From: Chitinophagales bacterium
GTDB taxonomy: Bacteria > Bacteroidota > Bacteroidia > Chitinophagales > Chitinophagaceae
Length of the DNA stretch: 64,000 nucleotides
Assembly (NCBI GenBank): GCA_013298665.1
Contig: JAAFIK010000005.1
Span: 1-64,000 of the forward strand
Direction: 5' to 3'
Shown here: in pieces, positions 17,726 through 25,832 of the stretch
Numbering within the stretch: the stretch's first letter is position 1
Layout: every line of letters begins with the position of its first letter
The notes under the pieces: model-generated
What the model was told of the DNA's origin: nothing
What the model saw: the letters and a program-made list of their open reading frames with translations, nothing else
Databases searched by the model: none
Position numbers and translations under genes: made by a program

Positions 17726-18463
17726 ATGGCAGCTTCAAGGCGTGGGTTTATCAAAATGACTTCACTCGCGGGGGCAGGTGTACTGGCTGGTACCGGTATA
17801 CTTGAATCCTGTGCGGGAACGAAGAAAAACACAAAGGTTGGTACAGGCGGGATGGGATTTGACCAGCAACCCCTTCCATATGCCTACAATGCCCTTGAGC
17901 CCTGGATTGACGCCCAGACTATGGATATCCATTATAACCGTCACGCATCGGCATACAGCAAGAACCTCAAGGAAGCTGCACTGGCAGAGGGCATCGCCGC
18001 CGGCACCGTTTTAGAAACGGTATTGGGCAGCATCACCAGCTATTCTGCCAGGTTGCGCAACAATGGTGGCGGGCATTATAACCACGAACTGTTCTGGAAA
18101 TGTATGGCGCCTGGCGCCGGAGGACAACCCAAAGGATCCCTGCTGGCGGCTATTGAAAAAAGCACCAACAGTTTTGATGCTTTTAAAAACCAGTTTGCCG
18201 ATGCGGCTAAAACGCGCTTTGGCAGCGGATGGGCCTGGCTCATCCTTAATAAAGATAAAAACCTGCAGGTCTGTTCCACGCCCAACCAGGACAACCCCCT
18301 GATGAACAATGCCGAGGTAAAGGGTACCCCGCTTCTCGGTCTTGACGTTTGGGAACATGCGTATTACCTGAAATACCAGAACAAAAGAGCCGACTACATC
18401 GGAAACTTCTGGAATATCGTCAACTGGGGTTTTGTACAGCAACGCTACGATAGTTTGATCTGA
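17726..18463 (+). CDS. Exported Mn-type superoxide dismutase with Tat/lipoprotein leader
   Basis: 245 aa. The N-terminus has a twin-arginine motif (SRRGFIKM), a short hydrophobic stretch and a lipobox-like ILESC with C29, so it is probably folded before export and lipid-anchored. The mature part is a complete Fe/Mn SOD: ligands H69 (DIHYNRH), H120 (HYNHELFW), D207 and H211 (LDVWEHAYY). The residues that separate metal types read as Mn type (GGGHYNH rather than AQVWNH, and Q188 in NQDNPL). It removes superoxide outside the cytoplasm. It follows the permease by 22 bp and precedes a membrane protein by 70 bp. Confidence 0.93.
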   Translation: MAASRRGFIKMTSLAGAGVLAGTGILESCAGTKKNTKVGTGGMGFDQQPLPYAYNALEPWIDAQTMDIHYNRHASAYSKNLKEAALAEGIAAGTVLETVLGSITSYSARLRNNGGGHYNHELFWKCMAPGAGGQPKGSLLAAIEKSTNSFDAFKNQFADAAKTRFGSGWAWLILNKDKNLQVCSTPNQDNPLMNNAEVKGTPLLGLDVWEHAYYLKYQNKRADYIGNFWNIVNWGFVQQRYDSLI

Positions 18464-18533
18464 GCCATCATAACCGGGACTAACCGGGCAAACACAATCG
18501 CTTGTGTAATCCTTCAACCATAAACCTTCTGCT

Positions 18534-19067
18534 TTGAAAAAGAATAGATTGCTCCTGCTTTTTGCCGGTACACTCGTCATGATGGTGGTGATGATGCGAA
18601 CGGGTAGCGTACTTAAAACAGCAGCAACGCCCAAAGGCATCCTCAACCTGGAATTTGCTTATGACACAACGGCCACCCGGGTCATTACCACGGCCTGGTC
18701 GCCCAGTGCCGCTCCTGGCGGACAGGATCTGATTACTGCTGCGGAACGAAATACCTGGTACGATTTCGGCTTCCTGTTCTTTTACGCGCTTTTTCTCTGC
18801 AATGCCTGCTATTTCCTTGCTGCACAATTGCGCGGCAGTGCAAGGGTGGGTCGTTTACTCGGCCGGGGCGCACTCGTTGCCGGCGGACTGGATATCCTGG
18901 AAAACATAGGCATGCTGCTCACCCTTGATGGCACACACCAAAATTATATTGCTATTGCAACAACCTTTTTTGCGTCAATAAAATGGATGCTGGCGCTGCT
19001 GGCATTGCTGTATATCCTGGTGGCAGGTGCAATGGTGCTGTATAAAAAATTGAGCAGGAAGGCCTGA
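18534..19067 (+). CDS. Hypothetical integral membrane protein (about 4 TM)
   Basis: 177 aa. There are hydrophobic segments at residues ~5-25 (LLLLFAGTLVMMVVMM), ~78-98 (FGFLFFYALFLCNACYFLAAQL), ~108-128 and ~140-168 (MLALLALLYILVAGAMVLY). A non-cytoplasmic loop of ~50 residues follows the first segment (NLEFAYDTTATRVITTAW). No family is recognised. It lies 70 bp downstream of the superoxide dismutase on the same strand and may be cotranscribed. Nested inverted repeats follow it. Confidence 0.65.
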   Translation: MKKNRLLLLFAGTLVMMVVMMRTGSVLKTAATPKGILNLEFAYDTTATRVITTAWSPSAAPGGQDLITAAERNTWYDFGFLFFYALFLCNACYFLAAQLRGSARVGRLLGRGALVAGGLDILENIGMLLTLDGTHQNYIAIATTFFASIKWMLALLALLYILVAGAMVLYKKLSRKA

Positions 19068-19074
19068 ATTGGCT

Positions 19075-19125
19075 CAGCCTTTGAACGGGCATGCCCGTTG
19101 ACTGGCAAACCTGAACAAAGGCTGA
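19075..19125. repeat. Nested inverted repeats (possible terminator or structured RNA)
   Basis: Outer arms cagcctttg (19075-19083) and caaaggctg (19116-19124) enclose a perfect 16-bp palindrome aacgggcatgcccgtt (19084-19099). The remaining spacer to the dipeptidase start (19334) shows no gene. Confidence 0.55.
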
Positions 19126-19333
19126 TAAATTGACAAGCAATCGTAGCGCAAATATAATATGGTCATTGATATAATTGCTTACCATTCCGACTTTTTTTGC
19201 AAAACTTTAAGGGTTTCTGTACAAAAAAATCCGGATGTTTTATTTGCAGAAAATGGCGGTCGGGTTTTACGGAAAATGGCGCCAAAACGCTTACTTTCGT
19301 AACTCCTATTTTTTAATCAACAAATACTTCTAT

Positions 19334-20698
19334 ATGCAAGTTTGGAAAGACTACCAGGCCCGGCACAAAGACCGGTTTTTAGACGAATTACTGGAACTGC
19401 TGCGTATTCCCAGTGTGAGTGCCAGGAGTGAACACAAAGACGATATGCTGCGTTGTGCTGAGATGGTAAAACAACGGTTGCTTGATGCGGGCGCTGCTAT
19501 TGCCACCGTATACCCCACAGCAGGCCACCCGGTTGTGTATGCCGAAAAAATGATTGACCCCACCCTGCCCACCGTACTGGTGTATGGGCATTACGATGTA
19601 CAGCCGCCTGATCCGCTTGACCTATGGCACAGCGGTCCCTTTGATCCCGTTATCAAAGATGGTAAGATCTACGCCCGTGGAAGCTGCGATGACAAGGGGC
19701 AGTTTTACATGCACGTAAAAGCCTTTGAAACCCTGGTGCAGACCAATACACTCACCACCAATATTAAATTCTGTATTGAAGGCGAAGAAGAAGTAGGCTC
19801 ACCCAACCTGGCAAAATTTATCACCACGCATAAAGACCTGCTCCGTTCAGACGTAATCCTGATCAGCGATACGGCCATGCTGAGCATGGAAAACCCCAGT
19901 ATCGATGTAGGGGTTCGCGGCCTGAGTTATATTGAAGTAGAAGTAACCGGCCCCAACCGCGACCTGCACAGTGGTGTTTATGGCGGTGCCGTGGCCAATC
20001 CCATTACCATGCTGGCAAAAATGATCGCTTCCTGCCACGATGACAATAACCATATCACCATACCCGGTTTTTACGATGATGTGGTGGAGTCCAGTCCCGA
20101 AGAACGCGCGATGATGGCCAAGGCACCTTATGATGAAGAAGCGTATAAGGCCGATTTGGGCGTTACTGCGCTTTGGGGAGAAAAGGGTTATACCACCAAT
20201 GAGCGTACCGGTATACGCCCCACCCTCGAACTGAATGGCATCTGGGGAGGCTATACCGGCGAAGGAGCAAAAACAGTACTGCCCTCAAAGGCATACGCCA
20301 AAATTTCCACCCGGCTGGTACCCAACCAATCCTCAAAAGTAATTACGGAAAAATTACTCGCCCACTTTGAAAGTATTGCTCCGGCGGGTGTAACAGTAAA
20401 AGCCAGCGAACACCATGGTGGTGAGCCCTATATGACGCCGGTGGACAGTAAAGCCTACCGCGCAGCAGCTTCAGCCATCAGGGAAACCTTTGGCAAAGAC
20501 GCCATCCCGGTAAGGGGCGGTGGCAGTATCCCCATCTGCGCACTTTTTGAAAAAGAACTTGGGGTAAAGATTGTCTTTATGGGTTTTGGCCTGGACAGCG
20601 ATAACCTGCACAGTCCCAATGAAAAATTTGACATCTTTAATTTTTATAAAGGCATCGAAACGATTCCTTTCTTCCATAAACATTTTGCCGGGGCATAA
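19334..20698 (+). CDS. M20 family metallodipeptidase
   Basis: 454 aa from ATG 19334 (MQVWKDYQARHKDRFLDELLELLRIPSVSA), the normal start for this family; an upstream in-frame start at 19235 adds untypical sequence. Zinc-site motifs are intact: YGHYDVQPPDPLDLW (His), RGSCDDKGQ (bridging Asp) and EGEEEVGSPN (catalytic and ligand Glu). The dimerisation domain starts near NRDLHSGVYGG and the last ligand His lies in GLDSDNLHSPNEKF. It hydrolyses dipeptides or short peptides in the cytoplasm (no signal). It is a single-gene unit with a strong terminator after it. Confidence 0.92.
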   Translation: MQVWKDYQARHKDRFLDELLELLRIPSVSARSEHKDDMLRCAEMVKQRLLDAGAAIATVYPTAGHPVVYAEKMIDPTLPTVLVYGHYDVQPPDPLDLWHSGPFDPVIKDGKIYARGSCDDKGQFYMHVKAFETLVQTNTLTTNIKFCIEGEEEVGSPNLAKFITTHKDLLRSDVILISDTAMLSMENPSIDVGVRGLSYIEVEVTGPNRDLHSGVYGGAVANPITMLAKMIASCHDDNNHITIPGFYDDVVESSPEERAMMAKAPYDEEAYKADLGVTALWGEKGYTTNERTGIRPTLELNGIWGGYTGEGAKTVLPSKAYAKISTRLVPNQSSKVITEKLLAHFESIAPAGVTVKASEHHGGEPYMTPVDSKAYRAAASAIRETFGKDAIPVRGGGSIPICALFEKELGVKIVFMGFGLDSDNLHSPNEKFDIFNFYKGIETIPFFHKHFAGA

Positions 20699-20721
20699 AC
20701 TCAGGCTAACTATATTATTGC

Positions 20722-20747
20722 TCCCCCGGTTTCCGGGGGATTTTTTT
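20722..20747 (+). terminator. Intrinsic terminator after the dipeptidase
   Basis: Stem tcccccgg/ccggggga with a ttt loop, followed by a run of seven T. Confidence 0.85.
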
Positions 20748-20822
20748 ATCCCGGGTATTAGTATTACCCAAATACCCGCTCAAGGGTATAACACTTTTGC
20801 AGGTAATCCCGATCTTTATGAG

Positions 20823-21158
20823 ATGAAAAAGATGTCTTTCCGGGAATTTTTGCCCTATTACCGCCATTGCCACAGTAATCCACACAACCAATGGTTACAT
20901 TTTGCCGGTGCCACACTTTTTTTCGCCGGTACGATCATGGCATGGATCAGTCATAGCTGGTGGCTCCTGCTGCCCGCCATCTTTACCGGTTATTGCCTGC
21001 CCCATATCGGCCACAAGCATTACCAGGGCAATCAATCCTTACGCAGCAGCCACCCCGTCTATTGTGTACTTGGTGCGACCCTGCTGTATTTTGAACGATG
21101 GGGAAAGCTTTTGGGACTGGTCCTGAAGGTAAACCAGCAGCCATCTATACAAGGCTGA
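20823..21158 (+). CDS. DUF962 / Mpo1-like protein
   Basis: 111 aa from ATG 20823 (MKKMSFREFLPYYRHCHSNPHNQWLHFAGATLFF). The His-rich opening YYRHCHSNPHNQWLHF and the second cluster LPHIGHKHYQGN are typical of DUF962, the family of yeast Mpo1, an iron-dependent dioxygenase acting on 2-hydroxy fatty acids. Two hydrophobic hairpins (GATLFFAGTIMAWI, LLPAIFTGYCLPHIG) fit a small membrane protein. The motif after them, QSLRSSHPVYCVLG, is also in keeping. The enzymatic role here is inferred by homology only. It is followed by the tRNA-Met gene. Confidence 0.82.
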   Translation: MKKMSFREFLPYYRHCHSNPHNQWLHFAGATLFFAGTIMAWISHSWWLLLPAIFTGYCLPHIGHKHYQGNQSLRSSHPVYCVLGATLLYFERWGKLLGLVLKVNQQPSIQG

Positions 21159-21335
21159 TGCTGCAGCCATCAGGGTAAAAATAAAAACCAATACCCCGGT
21201 ATCACCAGTTGATTGTACTGCCCGCGCCGGAAGATTATGCAAATGGGCAGATTTCATTTTTTCAATTCCCCCGGATTCTTTATTTTTGCCGCCCGATTGG
21301 ATAAAGCTGGTTTACCGGCAATGTCTGCACCGGAT

Positions 21336-21409
21336 GGCGAGATAGCTCAGTTGGTTAGAGCATCGGATTCATAACCCGAAGGTCGGCAGTTCAAATCTGC
21401 TTCTCGCTA
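21336..21409 (+). tRNA. tRNA-Met (anticodon CAT)
   Basis: The cloverleaf reads by eye: acceptor GGCGAGA/TCTCGCT (first pair G-U), D-arm gctcagttggttagagc, anticodon stem tcgga/cccga with one weak pair and loop TTCATAA, T-arm GGCAG-TTCAAAT-CTGCT, discriminator A. CCA is not encoded. The elongator tRNA-Met is the likely identity; an Ile(CAT) lysidine tRNA cannot be excluded without a model search. Confidence 0.9.
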
Positions 21410-21413
21410 CAGG

Positions 21414-21446
21414 AAAATAAGCCACGCGTGATGCGTGGCTTATTTT
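21414..21446 (+). terminator. Intrinsic terminator of the tRNA gene
   Basis: Perfect 14-bp stem aaaataagccacgc/gcgtggcttatttt with loop gtgat, 5 bp after the tRNA. The A/T ends let it work in both directions, so it may also stop the leftward NYN gene. Confidence 0.85.
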
Positions 21447-21522
21447 ATGCCAATTTCCCTGTTTGCTGCTATTGATGCCCCGGCGATATAACCTGCTTTC
21501 ATTACCTGAGCCATGGCACCAT

Positions 21523-22284
21523 TTACTTTTTCCTGATGTAAATGTGTTTGACATTTTTTTTACCCGTGTCCCGCTCGTCAATGGTGAATTTATTCATGCT
21601 TTTCAGTAAGGGCAGGAGTTTGGCATACCCGTAATTTCTCGGGTCAAAATCCGGCTTTTTCTTCAGCATCATACTGCCCAGTTCGCCCAGGAAGGTCCAC
21701 CCGTTTTCATCGGCCAGATCAGCGATGGTATCAGTAAATAATTTAATGATGCCCGGGTCTATCTTATTCAGCGGTTTATCTGCGGTCAGCTCCTCCCTGC
21801 CCGGTGCCTTTCCCTTTGCATTATCCACAGGATCGGGGGGAACTGATTTCAGAATTTCAATATAGATAAACTTATCGCAGGCAGTAATAAAAGGGTTCAG
21901 CGTTTTCTTTTCACCGATACCGATTACTTTCATACCTGCTTCCCGAAGGCGGGTGGCCAGTCTTGTAAAGTCACTATCGCTCGATACGATACAGAACCCA
22001 TCCACTTTACCCGTATACAAAATATCCATGGCATCGATGATGAGGGCGCTATCCGTTGCGTTTTTCCCGGAAGAATAACTGTATTGCTGTATGGGCGTGA
22101 TGGCATTTTCGAGCAATACCTTTTTCCAGCCCGCTACGGTTGGTTTTGTCCAGTCGGCATAGATGCGTTTAAAAGTGGGGGTGCCGTATTTGGCAATTTC
22201 TTCAAACATTTCTTTTACATTGGCATACGGTACATTGTCGGCGTCGATCAATACTGCCAGCTTCAGGTCGTTGTATGTTTCCAT
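21523..22284 (-). CDS. NYN-domain RNase-like protein with C-terminal OST-HTH/LOTUS domain
   Basis: 253 aa. The N-terminal ~150 residues form a LabA/DUF88-type NYN domain (PIN-like fold) with the acidic metal-site residues in AVLIDADNVPYANV (D14, D16), ATDSALIIDAMDIL and CIVSSDSDFTRLATRLREAGMKVIGIG. After a charged linker (~155-170) the C-terminal ~80 residues match an OST-HTH/LOTUS domain (GWTFLGELGSMMLKKKPDFDPRNYGYAKLLPLLKSM), which binds RNA. The combination predicts a cytoplasmic ribonuclease with an RNA-binding module. It lies 123 bp downstream of the four-gene operon on the same strand; cotranscription is possible. Confidence 0.88.
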   Translation of the reverse strand: METYNDLKLAVLIDADNVPYANVKEMFEEIAKYGTPTFKRIYADWTKPTVAGWKKVLLENAITPIQQYSYSSGKNATDSALIIDAMDILYTGKVDGFCIVSSDSDFTRLATRLREAGMKVIGIGEKKTLNPFITACDKFIYIEILKSVPPDPVDNAKGKAPGREELTADKPLNKIDPGIIKLFTDTIADLADENGWTFLGELGSMMLKKKPDFDPRNYGYAKLLPLLKSMNKFTIDERDTGKKNVKHIYIRKK

Positions 22285-22407
22285 AATAAATTTGATGATT
22301 CCTGTATATAATTATGACGGCCATATGATGGACATGGCCGGGTTTGTTTATACAAGGTACAGAAAGAAAAGCATTTGGGGTATCCCGCTACTGGTGATAT
22401 GCCCCTG

Positions 22408-22809
22408 TCAAAACATTCCGGGTAAAGCCACGGCCAAAAACACCATGCTGATATACGTCCACAGCAATAAAAAGATGACGTGGATCGTGGTTTCAAAAGT
22501 CTTGCCCTTCCAGAGTACGGGAGAATAGCCAAAAAGCTGAACCAGTAACCGTATAACCCAGAAAATAAAAAAGCCAAAGGCGATCCGTCTGCCCAGCGGT
22601 GTGGTGATCAGCTCATGGGCAGAAGTGCAGCAGCAAATCCCCATCAGTAATACCGTGATGGCGATAAAGAGCGTGTGGACTTCCATCATCTGCCGGTTAA
22701 TCAGCGTGAGGGTGCGGAGTTCGGTCTCCCAGTTGAAATAGCGGGGGAAACCGATGTGGATCAGGGCTAAGACAATCAGCACAATACCGATAGCATTAAG
22801 TTGAAGCAT
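22408..22809 (-). CDS. Hypothetical small membrane protein (4 TM)
   Basis: 133 aa from ATG 22809 (MLQLNAIGIVLIVLALIHIGFPRYFNW); one more ATG precedes it. There are four hydrophobic helices, at residues ~4-22, ~44-64, ~77-97 and ~108-130. Conserved-looking polar positions lie near the loops (HIGFPRYFNWETEL, QMMEVHTLFIA). No family name is recognised. It is the last gene of a four-gene leftward operon and overlaps the end of the methyltransferase gene by 14 bases. Confidence 0.7.
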   Translation of the reverse strand: MLQLNAIGIVLIVLALIHIGFPRYFNWETELRTLTLINRQMMEVHTLFIAITVLLMGICCCTSAHELITTPLGRRIAFGFFIFWVIRLLVQLFGYSPVLWKGKTFETTIHVIFLLLWTYISMVFLAVALPGMF

Positions 22810-23560
22810 CATTTTTTTTCAATACAAATGTGGTGATGAAAGGGGTTATTTTGATGGATTGGTGCAGCCGGAAGCCCGAATGAACAAAGTTGCGGAGCCA
22901 GGCACGGCGTGGTAAAAAGTGAAAACAGCCGAGCGTATACACGAGGAAATTGGGCCAGTTGCGCAGGTGCTCGGTAACAATTACGCGTCCACCCGGCTGG
23001 AGGATGCGGAAGAGTTCCCTGAAAAAATCATCACGCTCCTCCCCTTTCCTGATTTCGTGTGCAGCAAAGATGACAAATACCTGGCTGGCTGCACGATCGG
23101 CAAGTGGCAGGCTGCGTGTACTCACCTGCACCGTACCGGGAAATGGCGGATAGGCTTTTCTTGCAAGCTTGATGGAAGGTTCAGTATGGGTAACCGGGTT
23201 ATAAAAATCAAAGACCTGTAAAACAGTATCCGGAAATTTGTGGCGGATGAGGCTGCTGGTTTCATCAAACCCTGCATGGATGTTTACGATAATGCTGCCT
23301 GATGCAACCTGCCATTCATCCAACCAGGCCATACGGTATAAGGGCGACCAGTCGTAGATGTACCAGGAAGCCAGCAGGGAGATAAGCGTTGTACCCGCCA
23401 CTATGATGCAGAGGGTGCAGACATAGGGCCGGTATTCCGGAGGCACCACCCTGCCCAAGGTTGCAAGCAATACCGCTATGGCAAGGGCAGACACATATAA
23501 ATGCGCGTTGAAGCGGATGATATTGCTGATGCCCTGGAAAGGTTTCCTTAAGGTTTCCAT
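22796..23560 (-). CDS. Membrane-anchored class I SAM-dependent methyltransferase
   Basis: 254 aa. Two N-terminal membrane helices (YVSALAIAVLLATLGRVV and YVCTLCIIVAGTTLISLLASWYIYD) precede a methyltransferase-like domain. Its SAM motif is atypical (SIIVNIHAGFDETSSLI). Later motifs are recognisable: FDFYNPVTHTEPS, VSTRSLPLADRAASQVFVIFAAHEIRKGEER, and FRILQPGGRVIVTEHLRNWPNFLVY. The substrate is unknown; membrane location suggests a lipid or quinone-like target (inference). It overlaps the DUF2071 gene by 13 bp upstream and the small membrane gene downstream, so translational coupling is likely. Confidence 0.75.
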   Translation of the reverse strand: METLRKPFQGISNIIRFNAHLYVSALAIAVLLATLGRVVPPEYRPYVCTLCIIVAGTTLISLLASWYIYDWSPLYRMAWLDEWQVASGSIIVNIHAGFDETSSLIRHKFPDTVLQVFDFYNPVTHTEPSIKLARKAYPPFPGTVQVSTRSLPLADRAASQVFVIFAAHEIRKGEERDDFFRELFRILQPGGRVIVTEHLRNWPNFLVYTLGCFHFLPRRAWLRNFVHSGFRLHQSIKITPFITTFVLKKNDAST

Positions 23561-24288
23561 ATTTCTGTTTTGCCCTTTTTCCAGTAATAAGGAATGTTAT
23601 ACACGGCAAAGGCATTGGCGAGTACTATATCTTTACCCGGAAGGGTATCAAGAAAGGGTATGGTACAGGCTGTAACGCTGATCGGTAAAGGTTGCCAGTC
23701 CTCCCTAACCCCTTCAACGACAAGTACTTTACTGGTTGCCGCATCGAAACTAAAAGTAAAAGGCAAGGGGCCTGCAAAACGCCTGGCCGTTTTCCAGTCT
23801 GCGAAGGGTGAACCCGGTGGTAATGGTGGTACAGGATCGCCCGTCTCGAGCGTGACGTTGAAAGCAGATGCCGGTGCCGTGATTTCGATACGATTGCCCT
23901 GCCTTAGCTGCCGGATATTGGTGGTGGTATATTGGTAATGGGTAAACAGGTTGCCGAGGTACTGCATTTTTCGCTTATCCGTTTCCGATTTGAGGATATA
24001 CAAGCCACGCAGCCGTTTTCCTGCGCAATTGGTATAGCGTACAAATATGCGGTAACCGATAAGGAAGAAATCATTGCCCAGCCAGCGGGGAGAGCCTTTA
24101 GGTCTTAACCCTCTTGTTTGCACCATGGCAACAGCAACAAAGCCCCATTTGTCGTCGTGCGTATCCGGTACAAGACAGTCGGGTAATAAGGATTGCAAGG
24201 CTTCCTTTGGCAGCGCAAAACTGAGTACAAAGGAACTTTCAAAAAAAGCTTCCACCGCAAAGGGATGATTTTTCAGGAATTTGAGCAT
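23548..24288 (-). CDS. DUF2071 (YqjF-like) protein
   Basis: 246 aa from ATG 24288 (MLKFLKNHPFAVEAFFESSFVLSFALPKEALQSLLP). The start is set by its position 1 bp after the stop of the DoxX-like gene. The DUF2071 pattern is visible: LPKEALQSLLPDCLVPDTHDDKWGFVAVAMVQTRGLRPKGSP, FFLIGYRIFVRY, GLYILKSETDKR and the C-terminal NAFAVYNIPYYW. The biochemical role of this family is not established. In other bacteria it often sits with DoxX-like proteins, as it does here. Confidence 0.82.
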   Translation of the reverse strand: MLKFLKNHPFAVEAFFESSFVLSFALPKEALQSLLPDCLVPDTHDDKWGFVAVAMVQTRGLRPKGSPRWLGNDFFLIGYRIFVRYTNCAGKRLRGLYILKSETDKRKMQYLGNLFTHYQYTTTNIRQLRQGNRIEITAPASAFNVTLETGDPVPPLPPGSPFADWKTARRFAGPLPFTFSFDAATSKVLVVEGVREDWQPLPISVTACTIPFLDTLPGKDIVLANAFAVYNIPYYWKKGKTEIWKP

Positions 24289-24289
24289 A

Positions 24290-24679
24290 TCAGGACGTTT
24301 GCCGTATTTTTTGGAGCCATACAAAACCGTGGCAATAAACAATACCTATAAAGAGTAATGCAAAAAGACTGTTGAACCTGCCCCAGAGCAGCAGGTGCGG
24401 CACCCGTACAAATTCCAGTATGTTCATCGCGGCTACAACAATAATCTGTGTGAGCGCATTCCACCGCGGTTTGATGCCGCTCAGTATCCACAATGCCATC
24501 AGTACTTCGGCACATCCGATGGCTGCTGTACAGATGGCAGCATATGGTGTACCCAGTATTTCGGCTACAATCTGCCGGTGCCTGGGCACAAGGTTGAACA
24601 GTTTACAAAAAAGCCCGTTAATGAGCCATACCGCTGCGATGGCATAAGTAAGTCCCTGGTATCGTTTGCGGCTGGTCAT
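24290..24679 (-). CDS. DoxX-like membrane protein
   Basis: 129 aa from ATG 24679 (MTSRKRYQGLTYAIAAVWLINGLFCKLFNLVPRHRQIVAEILG), the normal start for the DoxX-like family; a longer frame reaches 24772. The signature WLINGLFCKL-x-NLVPRHRQIV is followed by four membrane helices (TAAIGCAEVLMALWIL, IIVVAAMNILEF, LFALLFIGIVYCHGFVW). It is the first gene of an operon with the DUF2071 protein (1 bp gap), the methyltransferase and the small membrane protein. Function unknown. Confidence 0.8.
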   Translation of the reverse strand: MTSRKRYQGLTYAIAAVWLINGLFCKLFNLVPRHRQIVAEILGTPYAAICTAAIGCAEVLMALWILSGIKPRWNALTQIIVVAAMNILEFVRVPHLLLWGRFNSLFALLFIGIVYCHGFVWLQKIRQTS

Positions 24680-24756
24680 ATCAGTACACTGCTGTTGCAG
24701 GTTTATAAGGCTAATGTACGGTAAGAAATCCAGCACTGCACACACCCCCATAAAAA

Positions 24757-24776
24757 ACCGGTGCCGCAGCACCGGT
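24757..24776 (-). terminator. Intrinsic terminator of the DUF5777 gene
   Basis: Perfect 8-bp stem accggtgc/gcaccggt with loop cgca. On the minus strand it is followed by a T run (complement of 24752-24756). It lies about 105 bp past the DUF5777 stop. Confidence 0.8.
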
Positions 24777-24881
24777 ATAAACAGCAGGCGTCATCAACAC
24801 GACTGTTTTATATAGCGGGGTTTTTGATTATTTTTTGGCCGGAGGGTTTGCGCTCCGGTTGGGTTGAATCCGCTCCGCAGA

Positions 24882-25832
24882 TTATTTCCTTTTATCCCTG
24901 AAAATGATAAAATCGCGGCCGATGGTAAAGCCCCAGCGAAACTGTCCCTGCTCCCAGGTAGTAAATGTGCGGGGGATAAACCGGTTTTCGAGCAGGTTGG
25001 TGGCATTGGTAAAGTTGAGGTGGAAGATATGACCCGGTGTTTTGATCTCGAAGCCTATCCCAAAAGTATCATAGAGTTTTACGCCCCTGGCTTTGAGCGC
25101 GTTCCTGCTGGCGGAGGAGCGGAAAGGGTGAAAATAGTCTGCAATGAGTACAAATTTCTTCGAGAGCGGGAGGCGTACCGCACCACCAAGGGCAAAAATG
25201 TTCTTTTCATCATCCACCTGTACAAAATTGCGGCGTACAAAAGAAGGATTCAACTGTATGCTGACCCCGCCAAACTTGCGCGCCATGATCAGTTGGGCAA
25301 AATAACTCATCCGGTCGCCAGTGGAAACATAAGAGTTTTCATTGCCGGCGTTTACATTTTTGGGTTGTGTGGATACCACGCTATTGGCAAACAGCGTGAT
25401 TGAGAGCGGATGTGCGGGATCGTTGAGCCGCTGCTGCATCAACTGGTATTTGAGTGCCAGTTCCCACATCTGCTGCACCTGTCCACCGCCACGGGTGCGC
25501 GCCGCCAGAATATTGAGTTTATCGGTAAGTCCCACCTGGAAGCCGATCTTAATATCCGAGGCGTTATCAAGACCATAAAAGCGTTGGATACCGCCATTGG
25601 ATCCGCCCACATCGCCAAAATTGTGCTGCACCTTAAACTCCATATGCCCCTTCGCCAGTACTTCCACCGTATTCGCATTAATGAGCTTTTGGGATATGAA
25701 TACTTTCAGCGGTGTCTTTCCCGTGTTGCTGTTGCTGCCTTTCTCAAGAGTGGCCATCAGATCGGTTGAATCTGTTTGTGCATTTGCGTTGATTGCGGCA
25801 AAAATGCCGATCAGCCATACATATTTTTTCAT
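24882..25832 (-). CDS. DUF5777 outer-membrane beta-barrel protein
   Basis: 316 aa. The signal peptide is MKKYVWLIGIFAAINANAQ. The rest is a run of amphipathic beta strands characteristic of DUF5777: VEVLAKGHMEFKVQHNFGDVGG, YGLDNASDIKIGFQVGLTDKLNIL, WELALKYQLM, VSIQLNPSFVRRNFVQ. The end is TWEQGQFRWGFTIGRDFIIF. The family is often coded near YceI-like or cytochrome genes, which are absent here. It is predicted to sit in the outer membrane; no transport substrate is known. Single-gene unit with its own terminator. Confidence 0.85.
   Translation of the reverse strand: MKKYVWLIGIFAAINANAQTDSTDLMATLEKGSNSNTGKTPLKVFISQKLINANTVEVLAKGHMEFKVQHNFGDVGGSNGGIQRFYGLDNASDIKIGFQVGLTDKLNILAARTRGGGQVQQMWELALKYQLMQQRLNDPAHPLSITLFANSVVSTQPKNVNAGNENSYVSTGDRMSYFAQLIMARKFGGVSIQLNPSFVRRNFVQVDDEKNIFALGGAVRLPLSKKFVLIADYFHPFRSSASRNALKARGVKLYDTFGIGFEIKTPGHIFHLNFTNATNLLENRFIPRTFTTWEQGQFRWGFTIGRDFIIFRDKRK

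Noticed and set aside
21039-21257. 72-codon minus-strand frame between the Mpo1-like gene and the tRNA
   Set aside because: 120 bp lie opposite the end of the Mpo1-like gene, and the rest has only one weakly hydrophobic stretch; not enough support.
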